The notes below the pieces were generated by a model. The model was not told the origin of the DNA and ran no database searches. It saw only the letters and a list, made by a program, of their open reading frames with translations. From Penium margaritaceum (lineage: Eukaryota; Streptophyta; Zygnematophyceae; Desmidiales; Peniaceae), in the NCBI GenBank assembly GCA_023375785.1, contig SZWC01009409.1:1-64000 (forward strand): a stretch of 64,000 nt of DNA. Direction: 5' to 3'. Positions 1 to 14,634 of the stretch are shown piece after piece. The position numbers and the translations under genes are program-made. Each line of letters starts with the position of its first letter. Position 1 is the stretch's first letter.

Positions 1-3000
1 CACCACTCCGCAACCAGTTTGCATGACTCTGAACCAGTTCACACCACTCCGCAACCATCTCGCACCACTCTGCAACCAGTTTGCAGCACTCCGCAACCAG
101 TTTGGACCACTCCACAAGCAGTTTGCAACACTCCGCAACCAGTTCGCACCACTCCCCAACCAGTTAGCACCACTCGGCAACAAGCTCGCACCACTCCTCA
201 ACCAGTTCGCAACTGTTTGCAACCAGTTCGCACCAGTCCAGAACCAGTTTGCACCACTCTCCAACCCGTTCGCACCACTCCACAACTCGTTCGTGCCACT
301 CTGCAACCAGTTCGCACCACTCCGCAACCAGTTCCCACCACTCCGCAACCAGTTCGCACCAATCCGCATCCAGTTCGCACCACTCTGCAACCAGTTCGCA
401 CCACTCTGCAGCCCGGTTGCACCATTTTGCAACCAGTTCGCACCACTCCGCAAACAGTTCCCACCACTCCGCAACCAGTTCCCACCACTCTGCAACCAGT
501 TCGCACCACTCTGCTGCCAGTTCGCATCACTCTGCAACCAGTTTGCTCAACTCCGCAACCAGATGGCACCAATCCGCAACCAGTTCACACCACTCTGCAA
601 CCAGTTCGCACCCCTCCGCAACCAGTTCGCACCACTGCGCAACCAGTTCGCACCCCTCCGCAACCCGTTCGCACCACTCCGCAACCAGTTCGCACCACTC
701 TGCAACCAGTTCGCACCCCTCCGCAACCAGTTCGCACCACTCCGCAACCAGTTCCCACCACTCCGCAACCAGTTGGCACCGCTCCGCAACCAGTTCGCAC
801 AACTCCGCAACCAGTTCACACCAATCCGCAACCAGTTCACACCACTCTGCAACCAGTTCGCACCACTCGCAACCAATTCGCACCCCTTCGTAACCCGTTT
901 GCACCACTCCGCAACCCATTCGTACCACTCCGCAACCAGTTCGCACCACTCCATAACTAGTTCGCACCTCTCCACGACCAGTTCGCAGCACTCTGCGACC
1001 AGATCGCACCACTGAGCAACCTGTTCGCACCACCCCGCAACCAGTTCCCACAACTCTGCAGCCAGTTTGCACCACTTCCGCAACCAGTTTGCACCACTCC
1101 ACAACCAGTATGAACCACTCCGCAACCAGGTTTTACCACTCTTCAACCATTTCGGACCATTCTGCAACCAGTTCGCACCAATCCACAACCAGTTCGCACC
1201 ACTCTGCAACCAGTTCCCACCACTCCAAAACCAGTTCGCACCACTACGCAACGAGTTCAAACCACTCTGCAACCAGTTCGCACCAATCCGCAACCAGTTC
1301 ACACCACTCTGCAACCAGCTCGCACCACCCCGCAACCAGTTTGCACCACTCTACAACCCGTTCAGACCACTCCACAACCCATTTGCAACACTCCGCAACC
1401 AGTTTGCACCACTCCGCAGCCAGTTAGCACCACTTTGCAACCAGTTCGCACCACTCCGCAACCAGTTTGCAACAGTCTGCAACCAGTTTGCACCACTCCA
1501 CAACCAGTTCGCACCACTCCGCAACCAGTTCGCACCACTCCACAACCCGTTCACACCACTCGGCAACCAGTTCGCACCACTCTGCAACCAGTTTGCACCA
1601 CTCGGCAACCATTTCGCACCACTCCGCATCCAGTTTGCACTATTCCCCAACCAGTTCACACCACTCCAGAACCAGTTCGCACCACTCCGCTACCAGTTTG
1701 CACCACTCCGCAACCAGTTTGCACCATTCCACAACCAGTTTGCACCACTCCGCAACCAGTTTGCAGCACACTGCAACCAGTTTGCACCATTCAGCAACCA
1801 ATTCGCACCACTTAGCAACCAGTTCGCAACAATTATCAACCAGTTTTCATCACTCCGCAACCAGTTTGCACCACTCCGCAACCAGTTCGCACCACTTCGC
1901 AACCACTTCGCACCACTCCGCAACCAGTTTGCACCGCTCCGCAACTGGTTCGCACCACTCCGTAACCAGTTCGCACCACTCCGCAACCAGTTCGCACCAC
2001 TCCGCTACCAGTTCGCACCACTCCGCAACCAGTTCGCACCACTCCGCAACCAGTTTGCACCACTGTGCAACCAGTTCGCACCACTCCGCAACCAGTTCGC
2101 ACCACTTCGCAACTGGCTTGCACCACTCCGCAACCCGTTTGCACCACTATGAAACCAGCTCGCACCACTCTGCAACCAGTTCACACCACTCCGTAACCAG
2201 TTCGCACCACTCCACAACCAGTTCGCACCACACCCCGCCAGTTCGCATCGATCCGCACCCAGCTTGCACCACTCCGCAACCAGTTCAAACCACTCCGCAA
2301 CCAGTTCGCACCACTCCGCAACCAGTTCACACCAATCCGCAACCAGTTCTCACCACTCCGCGACCCGTTTGCACCACTCTGCACCCAGTTGGCACCACTC
2401 CGGAACCAGTTTGTACCACTCCGCAACCAGTCGGCACCATTCCGCAACCTGTTCCCACCACTCTGCAACCAGTTTGCACTACTCCGCAACCTGTTCGCAA
2501 CACTCCTCAACCAGTTCTCACAACTGTGCAACCAGTTAACACCACTCCGCAACCAGATCGCACCACTCCGCAACCAATTTACACCAATCCGCAACCAGTT
2601 TGTGACACTCCGCAACCAGTTCGCACCACTCTACAACCAGTTTGCACCACTCCGCTAGCAGTTCGCACCACTCCGCTACCAGTTCGCACCACTCCGCAAC
2701 CAGTTCGCACCACTCCGCAACCAGTTTGCACCACTCTGCAACCAGTTCACACCACTCTGCAACCGGATCGCACCACTCCGCAACCAGTTCACACCACTCA
2801 GAAACCTGTTCACACCACTCCGCAACCAGTTCACACCACTCCGCAACTAGTTCGGACCACTCCACCACCAGGTCGCACCACTCCGCAACCAGTTCGCACA
2901 ACTCCGCAACCAGTTCTCACCACTCCGCAACCAGTTTGCACCACTCGGCAACCAGTTTGCACAACTCCGCAACCAGTTCTCACCACTCCGCAACCAGTTC

Positions 3001-3536
3001 GCACCACTCGGCAACTAGTTCCTACCGCTCCACAACCAGTTCGCACCAACCTGCAACCAGTTCACACCTCCCCGCAACCAGTTCGAACCACTCCGCAACC
3101 AGTTCGCACCTCTCCGCAACCAGTTCGCACCACTCGGCAACCAGCTCGCACCACTCCGCCACCAGTTCGCACCACTCCGCAACCAGTTCCCACCACTCTG
3201 CAACCAGTTCACACCACTCCACAACCAGCTCGCACCACTCCCCAACCAGTTCGCACCCCTTCGCAACCCGTTTGCACCACTCCGCAACCCAAACGCACCA
3301 CTCCGCAACCAGTTTGCACCACTCTGCGACCAATTCGCACCACTTCGCGACCAGTTCCCACCACTCCGCAGCCAGCTTGCACCACTCAGCAACCAGTTTG
3401 CACCACTCCGCAACCAGTTCCCACCCATCTGCAACCAGTTCGCACCACTCAGCAACCAAATCGCACCACTCTGCTACCAGTTTGCTCCACTCTGCAACCA
3501 GTTCGCACCACTCCGCAACCAGTTCGAACGTCTCCG
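1..3536 (+). repeat. Diverged 21-bp monomers, no clear higher-order period
   Basis: About 168 monomers are each a little different from their neighbours, mainly at the two CpG sites, with no obvious longer period by eye. This reads as older satellite that has not been recently homogenised. No gene is seen. Confidence 0.9.
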
Positions 3537-6500
3537 CAACCAGTTCGCACCACTCCGCAACCAGCTTGCACCACTCCGCAACCAGTTCACACCACTCCGC
3601 AACCTGTTCGTACCACTCCGCAGCCAGTTCACACTGATCCGCAACCCGTTCGCACCACTCCGCGACCAGTTCGCACCAGTCCGCGACCAGTTCGCACCAC
3701 TCCGCGACCAGTTCACACCACTCCGCAACCAGTTCGTACCACTCCGCAACCAGTTCGCACCACTCCGTAACCAGTTCGCACAACTCCGCAACCAATTCTC
3801 ACCACTCCGCAACCAGTTCGCACCACTCGTCAACCAGTTCACACCACTCCACTACCAGTTCGCACCACTCCACAACCAGTTGGCACCACTCTGCAACCAG
3901 TTCGCACCACTCCGCAACCAGCTTGCACCACTCCGCAACCAGTTCACACCACTCCGCAACCTGTTCGTACCACTCCGCAGCCAGTTCACACTGATCCGCA
4001 ACCCGTTCGCACCACTCCGCGACCAGTTCGCACCAGTCCGCGACCAGTTCGCACCACTCCGCGACCAGTTCACACCACTCCGCAACCAGTTCGTACCACT
4101 CCGCAACCAGTTCGCACCACTCCGTAACCAGTTCGCACAACTCCGCAACCAATTCTCACCACTCCGCAACCAGTTCGCACCACTCGTCAACCAGTTCACA
4201 CCACTCCACTACCAGTTCGCACCACTCCACAACCAGTTGGCACCACTCTGCAACCAGTTCGCACCACTCCGCAACCAGCTTGCACCACTCCGCAACCAGT
4301 TCACACCACTCCGCAACCTGTTCGTACCACTCCGCAGCCAGTTCACACTGATCCGCAACCCGTTCGCACCACTCCGCGACCAGTTCGCACCAGTCCGCGA
4401 CCAGTTCGCACCACTCCGCGACCAGTTCACACCACTCCGCAACCAGTTCGTACCACTCCGCAACCAGTTCGCACCACTCCGTAACCAGTTCGCACAACTC
4501 CGCAACCAATTCTCACCACTCCGCAACCAGTTCGCACCACTCGTCAACCAGTTCACACCACTCCACTACCAGTTCGCACCACTCCACAACCAGTTGGCAC
4601 CACTCTGCAACCAGTTCGCACCACTCCGCAACCAGCTTGCACCACTCCGCAACCAGTTCACACCACTCCGCAACCTGTTCGTACCACTCCGCAGCCAGTT
4701 CACACTGATCCGCAACCCGTTCGCACCACTCCGCGACCAGTTCGCACCAGTCCGCGACCAGTTCGCACCACTCCGCGACCAGTTCACACCACTCCGCAAC
4801 CAGTTCGTACCACTCCGCAACCAGTTCGCACCACTCCGTAACCAGTTCGCACAACTCCGCAACCAATTCTCACCACTCCGCAACCAGTTCGCACCACTCG
4901 TCAACCAGTTCACACCACTCCACTACCAGTTCGCACCACTCCACAACCAGTTGGCACCACTCTGCAACCAGTTCGCACCACTCCGCAACCAGCTTGCACC
5001 ACTCCGCAACCAGTTCACACCACTCCGCAACCTGTTCGTACCACTCCGCAGCCAGTTCACACTGATCCGCAACCCGTTCGCACCACTCCGCGACCAGTTC
5101 GCACCAGTCCGCGACCAGTTCGCACCACTCCGCGACCAGTTCACACCACTCCGCAACCAGTTCGTACCACTCCGCAACCAGTTCGCACCACTCCGTAACC
5201 AGTTCGCACAACTCCGCAACCAATTCTCACCACTCCGCAACCAGTTCGCACCACTCGTCAACCAGTTCACACCACTCCACTACCAGTTCGCACCACTCCA
5301 CAACCAGTTGGCACCACTCTGCAACCAGTTCGCACCACTCCGCAACCAGCTTGCACCACTCCGCAACCAGTTCACACCACTCCGCAACCTGTTCGTACCA
5401 CTCCGCAGCCAGTTCACACTGATCCGCAACCCGTTCGCACCACTCCGCGACCAGTTCGCACCAGTCCGCGACCAGTTCGCACCACTCCGCGACCAGTTCA
5501 CACCACTCCGCAACCAGTTCGTACCACTCCGCAACCAGTTCGCACCACTCCGTAACCAGTTCGCACAACTCCGCAACCAATTCTCACCACTCCGCAACCA
5601 GTTCGCACCACTCGTCAACCAGTTCACACCACTCCACTACCAGTTCGCACCACTCCACAACCAGTTGGCACCACTCTGCAACCAGTTCGCACCACTCCGC
5701 AACCAGCTTGCACCACTCCGCAACCAGTTCACACCACTCCGCAACCTGTTCGTACCACTCCGCAGCCAGTTCACACTGATCCGCAACCCGTTCGCACCAC
5801 TCCGCGACCAGTTCGCACCAGTCCGCGACCAGTTCGCACCACTCCGCGACCAGTTCACACCACTCCGCAACCAGTTCGTACCACTCCGCAACCAGTTCGC
5901 ACCACTCCGTAACCAGTTCGCACAACTCCGCAACCAATTCTCACCACTCCGCAACCAGTTCGCACCACTCGTCAACCAGTTCACACCACTCCACTACCAG
6001 TTCGCACCACTCCACAACCAGTTGGCACCACTCTGCAACCAGTTCGCACCACTCCGCAACCAGCTTGCACCACTCCGCAACCAGTTCACACCACTCCGCA
6101 ACCTGTTCGTACCACTCCGCAGCCAGTTCACACTGATCCGCAACCCGTTCGCACCACTCCGCGACCAGTTCGCACCAGTCCGCGACCAGTTCGCACCACT
6201 CCGCGACCAGTTCACACCACTCCGCAACCAGTTCGTACCACTCCGCAACCAGTTCGCACCACTCCGTAACCAGTTCGCACAACTCCGCAACCAATTCTCA
6301 CCACTCCGCAACCAGTTCGCACCACTCGTCAACCAGTTCACACCACTCCACTACCAGTTCGCACCACTCCACAACCAGTTGGCACCACTCTGCAACCAGT
6401 TCGCACCACTCCGCAACCAGCTTGCACCACTCCGCAACCAGTTCACACCACTCCGCAACCTGTTCGTACCACTCCGCAGCCAGTTCACACTGATCCGCAA

Positions 6501-6631
6501 CCCGTTCGCACCACTCCGCGACCAGTTCGCACCAGTCCGCGACCAGTTCGCACCACTCCGCGACCAGTTCACACCACTCCGCAACCAGTTCGTACCACTC
6601 CGCAACCAGTTCGCACCACTCCGCAACCAGT
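3537..6631 (+). repeat. Higher-order repeat, 357 bp (17 monomers), about 8.7 copies
   Basis: A 357-bp unit of seventeen 21-mers repeats with essentially no differences. Diagnostic monomers are CACACTGATCCGCAACC, a CCGTAACC monomer and CACTCGTCAACC; for example the CCGTAACC monomer is near 3,767 and again exactly 357 bp later. The first copy lacks the start of the unit, and the last ends where CCGTAACC is replaced by CCGCAACC near 6,625. The near identity implies recent amplification or ongoing conversion. Confidence 0.95.
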
Positions 6632-9422
6632 TCGCCCCACTCCGCAACCATTTCACACCACTCCACAACCTGTTGGCATGACTCTGCAGCCAGTTCACAC
6701 CTCTCCGCAACCCGTTCGCACCACTCCCCGACCAGTTCGCACCAGTCCGCGACCAGTTCGCACCACTCCGCGACCAGTTCACACCACTCCGCAACCAGTT
6801 CGTACCACTCCGCAACCAGTTCGCACCACTCCGCACCCGGTTTGCACCACTCAGCAACCACTTCGCAACACTCCGCAACCGATTTGCACCACTCCGCAGC
6901 CAGTTCGCACCACTCCGCAACCAGTTCTTACCAATCTGCAACAAGATCGCACCATGCCGCAACCAGTTCGCACAACTCCGCAACCAGTTCTCACCACTCT
7001 GCAACCAGTTCCCACCACACCAAAAACAGTTCGCACCACTCCGCAACCAGTTTCACCACTCCGAAACCAGTTCGCACCACTCCGCAACCAGTTTGCACCA
7101 GTCTGCAACCCGTTTGCACCACTCGGCAACCACTTTGCGCCACTCCGCAACCAGTTCACACCACTCCACAACCTGTTGGTACGACTCCGCAACCAGTTCG
7201 CACCACTCCACAACCCAATCGCACCACTCCCCGACCAGTTGGCACCACTCCGTAACCAGTTCACACCACTCCGTGACCATTTTGCATCACTTCGCAACCA
7301 GTTCTCACCACCCCGCAACCAGTTCACACCACACCGCAACCAGTTCGCACCACTCGGCAACCAGTTCGCACCTCAACCAGTTCGCACCACTCCGCTACCT
7401 GTTCGCACCACACCACAACCAGTTCGCACCACTCCGCAACCAGTTCGCACCACTCCGCAACCAGTTCTCACAACTCCGCAGCCAGTTCGCACCACTCCGC
7501 AACCAGATCGCACCACTCCGCAACCAGTTCACACCACTTCGCAACCAGCTCACACTCCTCTGCAACCAGATCACACCACTCCGCAACCAGTTCGCACCAC
7601 TCCGCAACCAGGTCCCACCACTCTGCAACCAGTTCACACCACTCCGCAACCAGTTTGCACCACTCCGCAACCAGTTGGCACCCCTTCGCAACTCGTTCGC
7701 ACTGCTCCGCAACCCGAACGCACCACTCCGCAACCAGTTCGCACCACTCCGCGACCAGTTCACACCAACCCGCGACCAGTTCGCACCACTTAGCGACTGG
7801 TTTGCACCACTCAGCAACCACTTCCCACCACTCTGCAACCAGTTTGCACCACTCCCCTACCAGTTCGCACAACTCCGCAGCCAGTTTGCACCACTCCGCA
7901 ACCAGTTCGCACCACTCCGCAACCAGTTCGCACCACTCCCCAACCAGTTCGCACAACTCCGCAGCCAGTTTGCACCACTCCGCAACCAGTTCGCACCACT
8001 CCGCAACCAGTTCGCACCACTTCGCAACCAGCTGGCACCACTCCGCAACCAGTTTGCACCACTCGCCAACCAGTTCGCACCGCTCCGCAGCCAGTTCGCG
8101 CCACTCCGCAACCAGTTCACACCACTCCGCAACCTGTTGGTTCGCGCCACTCCGCAATCAGTTCACACCACTCCGCAACCCGTTCCCACTACTCCCCGAC
8201 CAGTTCGCACCAGTCCGCGACAAGTTCGCACCACTCCGCGACCAGTTCGCACCACTCGGCAACCTGTTCGCACCACTCTGCAACCAGTTCGCACCACCCA
8301 ACAACCAGTTCGCACCACTTTGCAACCGGTTCACACCACTCCGCAACCAGTTGTCACCACTCCGCACCCAGTTGCCACCATGCCGCAACCAGTTCGCACA
8401 ACTCCGCAACCAGTTCTCACCACTCCGCAACCAGTTCGCACCACTCTACAACCAGTTGGCACCACTCCGGAACTAGTTCGCACCAATGTGCAGCCAGTTC
8501 GCGTCACTCCGCAACCAGTTTGCACCACTCCGGAACCAGTTCGCGCCACTCTGCAACCAGATCTCACCTTTCCGCAACCAGTTCACACCACTCCACAACC
8601 AGTTTGCACCTCTCCGCAACCAGCTCGCACCACTCCGCTAGCAGATCGCACTACTCCACAACCAGTTCGCAGTACTCCGCAACCAGTTTGCACCAATCCG
8701 CAACCAGTTTGCACCACTCTGCAACAAGTTAGCACCACTCTGCAGCCAGTTTGCACCACTCCGCAACCAGTTCGCACAGCTCTGCAACCCGTTTGCACCA
8801 CTCCGCAACCAGTTCGCACCACTCCGCAACCAGTTGCAACAATCCGCAACCAGTTCACACCACTCCACAACCAGTTCGCACCACTCCGCAACCAGTTGCA
8901 ACAATCCGCAACCAGTTCACACCACTCCACAACCAGTTCACACCACTCCGCAACCAGTTCGTACCACTCCGTACCCAGTTGCCACCATGCCGCAACCAGT
9001 TCGCACAACTCCGCAACCAGTTCTCACCACTCCGCAACCAGTTCGCACCACTCCACAACCAGTTCGCACCACTCCAGAACTAGTTCGCACCAATGTGCAG
9101 CCAGTTCGCATCACTCCGCAACCAGTTTGCAGCACTCCGGAACCAGTTCGCGCCACTCCGCAACCAGATCTCACCTTTCCGCAACCAGTTCACACCACTC
9201 CACAACCAGTTCGCACCACTCCGCAACCAGTTCGCACCACTCGGCAACCAGTTCGCACCACTCCGTAACCAGTTCGCACTACTCCGCAACCAAAGTCCAC
9301 CACTCCGCTACCAGTTCGCACCACTCCGCAACCAAATCACACCACTCTGCAACCAGTTCGCACCACTCGGCAACCAGTTCGCACCTCAACCAGTTCGCAC
9401 CACTCCGCTACCTGTTCGCACC
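6632..9422 (+). repeat. Diverged 21-bp monomers with longer duplicated segments
   Basis: Mixed monomers. Blocks here reappear elsewhere: about 6,645-7,100 recurs near 12,870 and 19,535, and about 7,600-8,300 recurs near 14,800 and 28,000. A local duplication of the short junction CCAGTTGCAACAATCCGC occurs near 8,830 and 8,890. A truncated monomer (CGCACCTCAACCAGTT) lies near 7,368. No gene is seen. Confidence 0.85.
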
Positions 9423-10332
9423 ACTCCGCAACCAGTTCGCACCACTCGCCAACCAGTTCGCACCGCTCCGCAACCAGTTCGCGCCACTCCGCAACCAGTT
9501 CGCACCACTCCGCAGCCAGTTCGTATCACTCCGCAACCAGTTCGCACCACTCCGCAACCGGTTCGCACCACTCCGCAACCAGTTCGCACCACTCGCCAAC
9601 CAGTTCGCACCGCTCCGCAACCAGTTCGCGCCACTCCGCAACCAGTTCGCACCACTCCGCAGCCAGTTCGTATCACTCCGCAACCAGTTCGCACCACTCC
9701 GCAACCGGTTCGCACCACTCCGCAACCAGTTCGCACCACTCGCCAACCAGTTCGCACCGCTCCGCAACCAGTTCGCGCCACTCCGCAACCAGTTCGCACC
9801 ACTCCGCAGCCAGTTCGTATCACTCCGCAACCAGTTCGCACCACTCCGCAACCGGTTCGCACCACTCCGCAACCAGTTCGCACCACTCGCCAACCAGTTC
9901 GCACCGCTCCGCAACCAGTTCGCGCCACTCCGCAACCAGTTCGCACCACTCCGCAGCCAGTTCGTATCACTCCGCAACCAGTTCGCACCACTCCGCAACC
10001 GGTTCGCACCACTCCGCAACCAGTTCGCACCACTCGCCAACCAGTTCGCACCGCTCCGCAACCAGTTCGCGCCACTCCGCAACCAGTTCGCACCACTCCG
10101 CAGCCAGTTCGTATCACTCCGCAACCAGTTCGCACCACTCCGCAACCGGTTCGCACCACTCCGCAACCAGTTCGCACCACTCGCCAACCAGTTCGCACCG
10201 CTCCGCAACCAGTTCGCGCCACTCCGCAACCAGTTCGCACCACTCCGCAGCCAGTTCGTATCACTCCGCAACCAGTTCGCACCACTCCGCAACCGGTTCG
10301 CACCACTCCGCAACCAGTTCGCACCACTCGGC
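9423..10332 (+). repeat. Higher-order repeat, 147 bp (7 monomers), about 6 copies
   Basis: The marker CACTCGCCAACC recurs at 9,443, 9,590, 9,737, 9,884, 10,031 and 10,178, a period of 147 bp. Each unit also carries CGTATCACTCC and CAACCGGTTCG monomers. The copies look identical by eye. The block ends where CACTCGCC becomes CACTCGGC and a truncated monomer follows. Confidence 0.94.
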
Positions 10333-11079
10333 AACCAGTTCGCACCTCAACCAGTTCGCACCACTCCGCTACCAGTTCGCACCACTCCGCAACCTGTTTG
10401 CACCACTCCGCAACCAGTTCGCACCACTTTGCAACCAGCTGGCACCACTCCGCAACCAGTTTGCACCACTCGCCAACCAGTTTGCACCGCTCCGCAACCA
10501 GTTCGCGCCACTCCGCAACCAGTTCACACCACTCCGCAACCTGTTGGTACGACTCCGCAATCAGTTCACACCACTCCGAAACCCGTTCCCACCACTCCCC
10601 GACCAGTTCGCACCAGACCGCGACCAGTTCACACCACTCCGTGACCATTTCACACCACTCCGCACACCGTTCGCAACACTCTGCAACCAGTTCGCACCAC
10701 CCCGCAACCAGTTCGCACCACTCCGCAACAAGTTCGCACCACTCCGCAACCAGTTGTCACCACTCCGCAACCAGTTGGCACCATGCCGCAACCAGTTCGC
10801 AAAACTCCGCAACCAGTTCGCACCACTCCACAACCAGTTCGCACCAGTCCGGTACCAGTTCGCACCAATGTGCAGCCAGTTCGCGTCACTCCGCAACAAG
10901 TTCGCACCACTCCGGAACCAGTTCGCAGCACTCCGCAACCAGATCTCACCTTTCCGCAACCAGTTCACACCACCCCACAACCAGTTTGCACCACTCCGCA
11001 ACCAGTTCGCACCACTCCGCTACCAGATCCCACCACTCCACAACCAGTTCGCACTACTCCGCAACCAGTTCACACCACT
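10333..11079 (+). repeat. Diverged 21-bp monomers
   Basis: Mixed monomers between two 147-bp blocks. The stretch contains the CACCAATGTGCAGCC and CAGATCTCACCTTTCCGC markers that also occur near 8,490, 9,090 and 15,515, so it is another copy of an older segment. A truncated monomer (CGCACCTCAACCAGTT) starts near 10,342. No gene is seen. Confidence 0.85.
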
Positions 11080-12703
11080 CCGCAACCGGTTCGCACCATT
11101 TGGCAACCAGTTTGCACCACTCCGCAGCCAGTTTCTATCACTCCGCAACCAGTTCTCACCACTCCGCAATCAGTTTGCACCACTCGGCTACCAGTTCGCA
11201 CCACTCCGCAGTTAGTTCGCACCACTCCGCAACCGGTTCGCACCATTTGGCAACCAGTTTGCACCACTCCGCAGCCAGTTTCTATCACTCCGCAACCAGT
11301 TCTCACCACTCCGCAATCAGTTTGCACCACTCGGCTACCAGTTCGCACCACTCCGCAGTTAGTTCGCACCACTCCGCAACCGGTTCGCACCATTTGGCAA
11401 CCAGTTTGCACCACTCCGCAGCCAGTTTCTATCACTCCGCAACCAGTTCTCACCACTCCGCAATCAGTTTGCACCACTCGGCTACCAGTTCGCACCACTC
11501 CGCAGTTAGTTCGCACCACTCCGCAACCGGTTCGCACCATTTGGCAACCAGTTTGCACCACTCCGCAGCCAGTTTCTATCACTCCGCAACCAGTTCTCAC
11601 CACTCCGCAATCAGTTTGCACCACTCGGCTACCAGTTCGCACCACTCCGCAGTTAGTTCGCACCACTCCGCAACCGGTTCGCACCATTTGGCAACCAGTT
11701 TGCACCACTCCGCAGCCAGTTTCTATCACTCCGCAACCAGTTCTCACCACTCCGCAATCAGTTTGCACCACTCGGCTACCAGTTCGCACCACTCCGCAGT
11801 TAGTTCGCACCACTCCGCAACCGGTTCGCACCATTTGGCAACCAGTTTGCACCACTCCGCAGCCAGTTTCTATCACTCCGCAACCAGTTCTCACCACTCC
11901 GCAATCAGTTTGCACCACTCGGCTACCAGTTCGCACCACTCCGCAGTTAGTTCGCACCACTCCGCAACCGGTTCGCACCATTTGGCAACCAGTTTGCACC
12001 ACTCCGCAGCCAGTTTCTATCACTCCGCAACCAGTTCTCACCACTCCGCAATCAGTTTGCACCACTCGGCTACCAGTTCGCACCACTCCGCAGTTAGTTC
12101 GCACCACTCCGCAACCGGTTCGCACCATTTGGCAACCAGTTTGCACCACTCCGCAGCCAGTTTCTATCACTCCGCAACCAGTTCTCACCACTCCGCAATC
12201 AGTTTGCACCACTCGGCTACCAGTTCGCACCACTCCGCAGTTAGTTCGCACCACTCCGCAACCGGTTCGCACCATTTGGCAACCAGTTTGCACCACTCCG
12301 CAGCCAGTTTCTATCACTCCGCAACCAGTTCTCACCACTCCGCAATCAGTTTGCACCACTCGGCTACCAGTTCGCACCACTCCGCAGTTAGTTCGCACCA
12401 CTCCGCAACCGGTTCGCACCATTTGGCAACCAGTTTGCACCACTCCGCAGCCAGTTTCTATCACTCCGCAACCAGTTCTCACCACTCCGCAATCAGTTTG
12501 CACCACTCGGCTACCAGTTCGCACCACTCCGCAGTTAGTTCGCACCACTCCGCAACCGGTTCGCACCATTTGGCAACCAGTTTGCACCACTCCGCAGCCA
12601 GTTTCTATCACTCCGCAACCAGTTCTCACCACTCCGCAATCAGTTTGCACCACTCGGCTACCAGTTCGCACCACTCCGCAGTTAGTTCGCACCACTCCGC
12701 AAC
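11080..12703 (+). repeat. Higher-order repeat, 147 bp (7 monomers), 11 copies
   Basis: CACCATTTGGCAACC recurs from 11,094 to 12,564 at exact 147-bp steps, giving 11 copies. Other unit markers are GTTTCTATCACTCC and GCAGTTAGTTCGC. The monomer composition differs from the 147-bp block at 9,423-10,332, so the two arose independently although both use seven monomers. The last copy ends where CAACCGGTTC is replaced by CAACCAGTGCG. Confidence 0.95.
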
Positions 12704-14467
12704 CAGTGCGCACCACTCCGCAGCCAGTTCGCACTACTTCGCAACCAGTTCGCACCACTCCGAAGCCAGTTTACACCACTCCGCAACCAGTTCGCACCAC
12801 TCCGCAACCAAATCGCACCACTCCGCAACCAATTCGCACCACTCCGCAACCTGTTCGCCCCACTCCGCAACCAGTTGACACCACTCCACAACCTGTTGGT
12901 ATGACTCCGCAGCCAGTTCACTCCACTCTGCAACCCGTTCGCACCACTCCCCGACCAGTTCGCACCAGTCCGCGACCAGTTCGCACCACTCCGCGACCAG
13001 TTCGCACCACTCCGCACCCAGTTTGCACCACTCCGCAACCAGTTCGCAACACTCCGCAACCAGTTTGCACCACTCCGCAACCAGTTCGCACCACTCCGCA
13101 ACCAGTTCTCACCAATCTGCAACAAGTTCGCACCATGCCGCAACCAGTTCGCACAACTCCGCGACCAGTTCTCACCACTCTGCAACCAGTTCGCACCACA
13201 CCAAAAACAGTTCGCACCACTCCGCAACCAGTTTTCACCACTCTGAAACCAGTTCGCACCACTCCACAGCCAGTTTGAACCAGTCTGCAACCAGTTCGCA
13301 CCACTCCGCAACCACTTTGTGCCACTCCGCAACCAGTTCACACCACTCCGCAACCTGTTGGTACGACTCCGCAACCAGTTCGCACCACTCCGCAACCAGT
13401 TCACACCACTCCGCAACCAGTTTGCACCATTCGCAACCAGTTGGCACTCCCCAACCAGTTTGCACCCCTCTGCAACCAGTTCGCACCTTTCCGCAACCAG
13501 TTTGCATCACTCCGCAACCAGTTCGCACCACTCCGCAACCTGTTCGTACCACTCCGCAACCAGTTCGCACCACTCTGCAACCAGTTCGCACCACTCTTCA
13601 ACCTGTACGCACCACTCCGCAACTAGTTTGCACCACTTTGCAACCAATTCGCACCGCTTTGCAACCAGTTCGCACCACTCTGCAACCAGTTCGCACAACT
13701 CCGCAACCAGTTCGCACCACTCGGAAACATGTTTGCACCACACCGCAACCAGCTCGCACAATCCGGCAACCAGTTGGCACCACTCCGCAACAAGTTGGCA
13801 CCACTCCGCAACCAGTTCTCACCACTCCCCAACCAGTTCGCACCACTCCGCGACCAGTTTGCACAACTCCGCAACTAGTTTGCACCACTTCGCAACCAGT
13901 TTGCACCACTCCGCAACCAGTTCTCACCACTCCCCAACCAGTTCGCACCACTCCGCGACCAGTTTGCACAACTCCGCAACTAGTTTGCACCACTTCGCAA
14001 CCAGTTTGCACCAGTCCGCAACCAGTTTGCACCACTTCGCAACCGGTTTGCACCACTGCGCAACCAGTTCCCACCACTCCGCAACCAGTATGCACAACTC
14101 TGTAACCAGATCGCACCTCTCCGCAACCAGTTCCCACCACTCCACAACCAGTTCGCACTACTCCGCAACCAGTTCGCACTACTCCTCAACCGGTTCGCAC
14201 CACTCCGCAGCCAGTTCGCACCACTCTGCAACCGGTTCGCACCACTATGCAAGCGGTTCGCACCACCCCGCAACCAGTTCACACCGCTCCGCAACCAGTT
14301 CCCACCACTACGCAACCAGTACGCACCACTCCGCAACCAGTTCCCACCACTCCGCAACCAGTTCCCACCACTCCGCAACCAGTTTGCACCACTCCGCAAC
14401 CAGTTCGCACCACTCCGCAACCAGTTCGCACCACTCTGCAACCAGTTCGCACCACTCCGCAACCAGT
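12704..14467 (+). repeat. Diverged 21-bp monomers up to the first gap
   Basis: Mixed monomers. About 12,870-13,310 is a copy of the segment also at about 6,645 and 19,535. A 126-bp local duplication (CACCACTCCGCGACCAG marker) lies at about 13,800-14,030. No gene is seen. Confidence 0.85.
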
Positions 14468-14634
14468 NNNNNNNNNNNNNNNNNNNNNNNNNNNNNNNNN
14501 NNNNNNNNNNNNNNNNNNNNNNNNNNNNNNNNNNNNNNNNNNNNNNNNNNNNNNNNNNNNNNNNNNNNNNNNNNNNNNNNNNNNNNNNNNNNNNNNNNNN
14601 NNNNNNNNNNNNNNNNNNNNNNNNNNNNNNNNNN
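14468..14634. other. Assembly gap (167 N)
   Basis: A run of N with 21-bp satellite on both sides. The true length is unknown, because the flanks are repeat and could have collapsed. Confidence 0.99.
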